From Candidatus Poseidoniaceae archaeon (lineage in GTDB: Archaea; Thermoplasmatota; Poseidoniia; Poseidoniales; Poseidoniaceae): a stretch of DNA of 64,000 nt. The stretch covers positions 35,771 through 99,770 of the forward strand of contig JAOMTZ010000004.1 in the NCBI GenBank assembly GCA_028356125.1, given 5' to 3'. Below the pieces are notes generated by a model. The model was not told the DNA's origin, searched no databases, and saw nothing but the letters and a program-made list of their open reading frames with translations. Positions 60,993-64,000 of this stretch are shown piece by piece. Positions within the stretch are counted from its first letter, which is position 1; each line of letters opens with the position of its first letter. Both the position numbers and the translations under genes were made by a program.

Positions 60993-61792
60993 CCGCTCGG
61001 ACTTTGCATTGGGCTCTTGATGAGCTATCCAAAAACCGTAAAGTTGCTATTGCTAGCGTAGTTTCCACCTCAGGGTCAGTACCTGGTAAAGAAGGTGCAA
61101 GACTTGCTCTAACCGAATCTTCTGTACATGGTACAGTAGGTGGTGCCGGGCTAGAAATGAAAGTCATTACAAAGTTGAAAGAAATGCTTGTAGCATCAAT
61201 AAAACCGGCCGGTGATGTCATCACTTATGGTTTGAATAAAGGGGCTAAGGGCTATGAAGTAACGCCTCTAGACAGTTTATGTGGCGGCCGTGTAACGGTC
61301 GCTTTGGAGGTTTTAATTCCGATGCCACATATCTTGCTAATGGGTGGTGGACATTGTGCCAAAGCAATTGCTGAAGCATGCCAGCCTCTAGATTGGAAAT
61401 ATTCAGTCCAGGACTCGAGAGCAGAATATTCAGTTTTAGAAGGAGCAACTGAAACCCACCATTCATGCCCGAAAGATTTCTTGATGAATGAGAATAGTGA
61501 TTCTCTTTCTCGATTCAGTGATATTTTGTTACTAGGGCATGACTGGAAAGAAGATGAAGAAAGGCTACTTGGTCTGATGTTTGCGGGATTTGGCGGCCGT
61601 TTAGGAGTAATAGGTTCAAAATCAAAATGGAATGCTTTCACAAAAGTAGCACTTGATGCAGGAATCTCTCAAGAACAACTTGATCAAGTAAATTGTCCAA
61701 TCGGATTAGATATTGGAGCTGAAAGTCCTGAAGAAATAGCAATAGCAGTGCTGGCGGAAATATTAGCATCTCACAAGGGCGTCAATGTTTGA
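60989..61792 (+). CDS. XdhC/CoxI-family molybdoenzyme maturation protein
   Basis: The start is TTG at 60989, overlapping the MocA stop (TTGA), and gives 267 residues. The N-terminal XdhC part has ASVVSTSGSVPGKEGARLAL; the C-terminal Rossmann-like part has HILLMGGGHCAKAIAEACQPLDW and a QDSRAE element, then IGSKSKW and CPIGLDIGAESPEEIAIAVLAEI. XdhC inserts the sulfurated Mo cofactor into xanthine-dehydrogenase-like enzymes. The last bases overlap the convergent orn gene by 11. Confidence 0.92.
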   Translation: MTARTLHWALDELSKNRKVAIASVVSTSGSVPGKEGARLALTESSVHGTVGGAGLEMKVITKLKEMLVASIKPAGDVITYGLNKGAKGYEVTPLDSLCGGRVTVALEVLIPMPHILLMGGGHCAKAIAEACQPLDWKYSVQDSRAEYSVLEGATETHHSCPKDFLMNENSDSLSRFSDILLLGHDWKEDEERLLGLMFAGFGGRLGVIGSKSKWNAFTKVALDAGISQEQLDQVNCPIGLDIGAESPEEIAIAVLAEILASHKGVNV

Positions 61793-62315
61793 ACACAGTT
61801 TCTCTGTAATGTCTTAATTCTTCAATAGACTCAATAATATCGTCAAGAGCACGATGTGCTTCTTTTTTGTTATACCTTGAATTGTTAGGATACCAGCGGT
61901 TTGTAAGTTCCTTAATGGTTGAAACATCGATTATTCGATAGTGAAGAAGTTCGAGAACTTCTGGCATTTCTTTAGCCAAAAATGTTCTATCATTGTGAAT
62001 TGAATTTCCACATAATGGAGCCTTTCCAATTTCTATATTTGCGCTTATGAAGGCGCATGTCTGCTTAGTTGCTTCCTCTAAGCTTACTCCTTCAGTCCTA
62101 ATTCTATCGACCAAACCAGAAGCATGGTGATGAGTTGTATTCCATTCGTCCATGCCAGCCAATAACTCTTCACTGACGGTAATTGCGAGGTTTGGGCCTT
62201 CGGCTATTATCTTCAATTCGGCATCGGTAATTATAGTTGCAATTTCGATTATAGATTCATTATCTAAATCGAGTCCAGTCATCTCTAAATCGATCCAAAC
62301 CATTTCTCCCGCCAT
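61782..62315 (-). CDS. orn: Oligoribonuclease
   Basis: The 177-residue protein has the DEDDh set: WIDLEMTGLD with Asp and Glu, GNSIHNDRTFL, and HRALDDIIESIEELRHYR with His and Asp. It breaks 2-5-residue RNA fragments to nucleotides and matches bacterial/eukaryal Orn closely. It is rare in archaea, so bacterial origin is likely. Confidence 0.94.
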   Translation of the reverse strand: MAGEMVWIDLEMTGLDLDNESIIEIATIITDAELKIIAEGPNLAITVSEELLAGMDEWNTTHHHASGLVDRIRTEGVSLEEATKQTCAFISANIEIGKAPLCGNSIHNDRTFLAKEMPEVLELLHYRIIDVSTIKELTNRWYPNNSRYNKKEAHRALDDIIESIEELRHYRETVFKH

Positions 62316-62386
62316 AAATCTCCTAAACGAACCCAGTGTTTCAAAATGGCGGATGATTATTCAATGAGTGCTAACACCCCCTTGCC

Positions 62387-63610
62387 ATGCAGCGCCCAAT
62401 ATTACTGGCACTTCTCATGGTCAGTGCTAGCCTTGCGGGGTGTTTTGCTGATGAAGAGGGGGACATTTCCGAAGATCTTTCCGAATCTAATGATGGCTTT
62501 CGACCTTACACTGTAATTGCTCCAATCGATACTGGAATCAACCCTTACCATGACCATTTCCAGACCGATGAAATCCTTCCTGACTGGTTTATTGAAGCCA
62601 TGCTTACAACAATAATATGCAACTTAACCCAAGAGGGCTCGTACCAAGAACGCGTAGATGCAGATAGAGAATCATGCTGGGATATCATCACTGCTAGCGA
62701 CATAGTTTACTTCCCCGGAACTAGAATCTTTGCACAATCACCTGATGGTGGCACTCCTACAATGATTCTTGATGACCCAAATGATGGTCATGGTACTGCT
62801 GTTACGGGGGCTGTATTAGATGCAGACCCGGATGCGATTATTTTCTTTGTTGAAGGATTTAGTGAGAATGCAGTTACTACTGCAGGCACACACCCAATGG
62901 TAGATGTGATTACGACGTCTTTCGGAGCACCGGGTTCTGTTCCAGTTCCTGGAATTGAGGATGCCACTAAGATCGCTGTTGTTGACAATCACAAGATTCA
63001 CACTGGTGCAGCAGACAATTCTCCGTCACCAGCGGTTCAAGACGCTACAGCAGGCCCTCCGTGGTCTATCGGAGTCTCAGGGTATGCTGAGGGAGATGAT
63101 GATCAAAAAGAGACAATGTCCGGTTCTTACCCAGACATGGCATCAGATTGGACTCAAGTCTTACCTAACCACGACGACATAGATGGGTACCATGAAACCT
63201 CAGGGACGTCTTTCGCTACTCCAAGAACTGCAGGTTTCCTAGGTCATATTATGACTAACCTTAGAGCGGAGTTCAATGATTCTGAGTCTGGCGGTAGAGA
63301 TGGATTCCTGGTAGATGGTGATGTTCAGATTTCAAACTCTGATATCCGTAATGCATTGAATCTATCAGGATGGTATCCTTCTTCATCTACTTGGGACCCA
63401 ACAGGTGGTACTACACCCATAAGCCCAGTTCTGCCGTGTACTCAAGTAGGATGGGGTGTACTAAATTGGTCCAATGTGGAACCAATTATCGAGCATCTAA
63501 ATGGTTCATCGACTTTACCTTCTAGGAGTAGCGATGTCAATTCATGCATGGCTGCTAATCAAGCAGCTCGCGAAGCCTACTGGGGCGCATACCCTGCCGA
63601 AGAAGAGTAA
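62387..63610 (+). CDS. Subtilisin-like serine protease lipoprotein (S8)
   Basis: The 407-residue protein has a lipobox (SASLAGCF) and an acidic linker. The S8 triad is in order: Asp in APIDTGIN, His in DGHGTAV, Ser in GTSFATPRTAG. The oxyanion Asn may be in the AADNSPS stretch. The catalytic fold contains insertions with paired Cys (CNLTQEG...SCW). It should act on extracellular protein at the membrane surface. It is divergent from orn. Confidence 0.88.
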   Translation: MQRPILLALLMVSASLAGCFADEEGDISEDLSESNDGFRPYTVIAPIDTGINPYHDHFQTDEILPDWFIEAMLTTIICNLTQEGSYQERVDADRESCWDIITASDIVYFPGTRIFAQSPDGGTPTMILDDPNDGHGTAVTGAVLDADPDAIIFFVEGFSENAVTTAGTHPMVDVITTSFGAPGSVPVPGIEDATKIAVVDNHKIHTGAADNSPSPAVQDATAGPPWSIGVSGYAEGDDDQKETMSGSYPDMASDWTQVLPNHDDIDGYHETSGTSFATPRTAGFLGHIMTNLRAEFNDSESGGRDGFLVDGDVQISNSDIRNALNLSGWYPSSSTWDPTGGTTPISPVLPCTQVGWGVLNWSNVEPIIEHLNGSSTLPSRSSDVNSCMAANQAAREAYWGAYPAEEE

Positions 63611-64000
63611 TCAAATTGGCACGAAGTCAATCTTCAGATTACCATTCTTAGCAATCGAAACGATTGGCTTAAATCCATCGTGAGGGGTTTTTGCCAATGA
63701 GTCTTGTATTGCACCTAAAACAGATGGATCTAATTCTAAATCATAGTTGAAATGTTCCACAGGAGGAGCGGGTACTTGTTCAGGAACAATCTCTTCTTCT
63801 TTAGACATTGAACCTATTTTGTCCATGACTTTATCCATTAATTCTTCTCTAGTCTCTTCTGCTAATTCATCTTGCTCCATCATGGATTCGAGGTCATCAA
63901 ACTCATCATCTTCGACAACTTCCTCTTCGTTGACTTCTACGATTTTATTTTCAGATAAAATTGGTTCAGGGATTGCTTCAGGAATTTCCTTGTTTCCGCC
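63611..64000 (-). CDS. Acidic protein of unknown function, N-terminus outside window
   Basis: The frame is open from the right window edge to the stop at 63611, giving at least 129 residues. The visible part is very acidic (EVNEEEVVEDDEFDDLE, then MSKEEEIVPEQ) and ends in a more ordered segment (YDLELDPSVLGAIQDSLAKTP, GFKPIVSIAKNGNLKIDFVPI). The end looks like a small alpha/beta element. No family is recognised. Confidence 0.6.
   Translation of the reverse strand, partial: GGNKEIPEAIPEPILSENKIVEVNEEEVVEDDEFDDLESMMEQDELAEETREELMDKVMDKIGSMSKEEEIVPEQVPAPPVEHFNYDLELDPSVLGAIQDSLAKTPHDGFKPIVSIAKNGNLKIDFVPI

Overview
The window looks like chromosomal DNA of a planktonic marine archaeon, most likely a Marine Group II euryarchaeon (Candidatus Poseidoniia). 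This rests on several things read together. There are archaeal information and cofactor genes (NEMF/RqcH, a Gar1-like protein, RibL FAD synthetase). Many LAGC-type lipoproteins and very large secreted or membrane-anchored beta-rich proteins are present. A set of bacterial-type metabolic genes (AcnA, GpsA, Nei, Orn, fused E1 dehydrogenase, bacterial riboflavin synthase) sits among them. An FeS photolyase fits a sunlit-water lifestyle. Genes are dense, with short gaps and many 4-base ATGA overlaps. There are no insertion sequences, no CRISPR array and no rRNA. One tRNA (Gln, CUG) is visible.

Layout. 1-1450: a metal-ABC binding lipoprotein (cut by the window edge) diverging from a NikR-like regulator, then a QP-repeat membrane protein. 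1433-7545 (minus): tandem-domain GGCT protein, secreted protein, methyltransferase, RqcH/NEMF and a NUDIX-metallo-beta-lactamase fusion, the last three translationally coupled. 7599-10301: a tiny membrane ORF, an FeS-type photolyase and endonuclease VIII, a small DNA-repair island. 10405-16412: two divergent HExxH lipoproteins and small membrane proteins. 16455-17834: aldo/keto reductase, cupin, tRNA-Gln. 17881-25382: central carbon genes (2-oxoacid:ferredoxin oxidoreductase, aconitase) around a membrane cyclophilin. 25505-32020: a giant surface protein reading frame broken by a single in-frame TGA. 32110-40152: AdoHcy hydrolase, a TPR protein, a Gar1-RGG-zinc-finger fusion, a C-terminally anchored surface protein, and an ABC exporter pair. 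40240-44160: a PhnDCE phosphonate-type importer whose binding protein is internally duplicated, behind a palindromic operator candidate. 44171-47579: DCC protein, small ORF, GpsA, GST, endonuclease IV-like protein. 47704-49876: a four-gene riboflavin/FAD operon. 49834-60445: YdjM-like membrane protein, thioredoxin reductase, E1-like/rhodanese protein, receiver protein, MFS, fused E1 alpha-beta dehydrogenase, aquaporin, CaCA exchanger, acyl-CoA dehydrogenase. 60450-64000: MocA/XdhC pair, oligoribonuclease, subtilase lipoprotein, and an acidic protein cut by the window edge.

Taken together the genes suggest an aerobic heterotroph that degrades protein outside the cell (three putative lipoprotein peptidases), oxidises 2-oxoacids and fatty acids, takes up organic phosphorus and repairs UV and oxidative DNA damage. 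The items most worth a second look are the Gar1 protein with RGG-like repeats and four RanBP2-type zinc fingers, the TGA-interrupted giant surface protein, the duplicated PhnD with its operator, and the mixed archaeal/bacterial riboflavin operon. No gap between genes exceeds 300 bases; the longest (14998-15289) holds a possible 42-residue ORF. All functional calls come from reading motifs by eye, without database searches.
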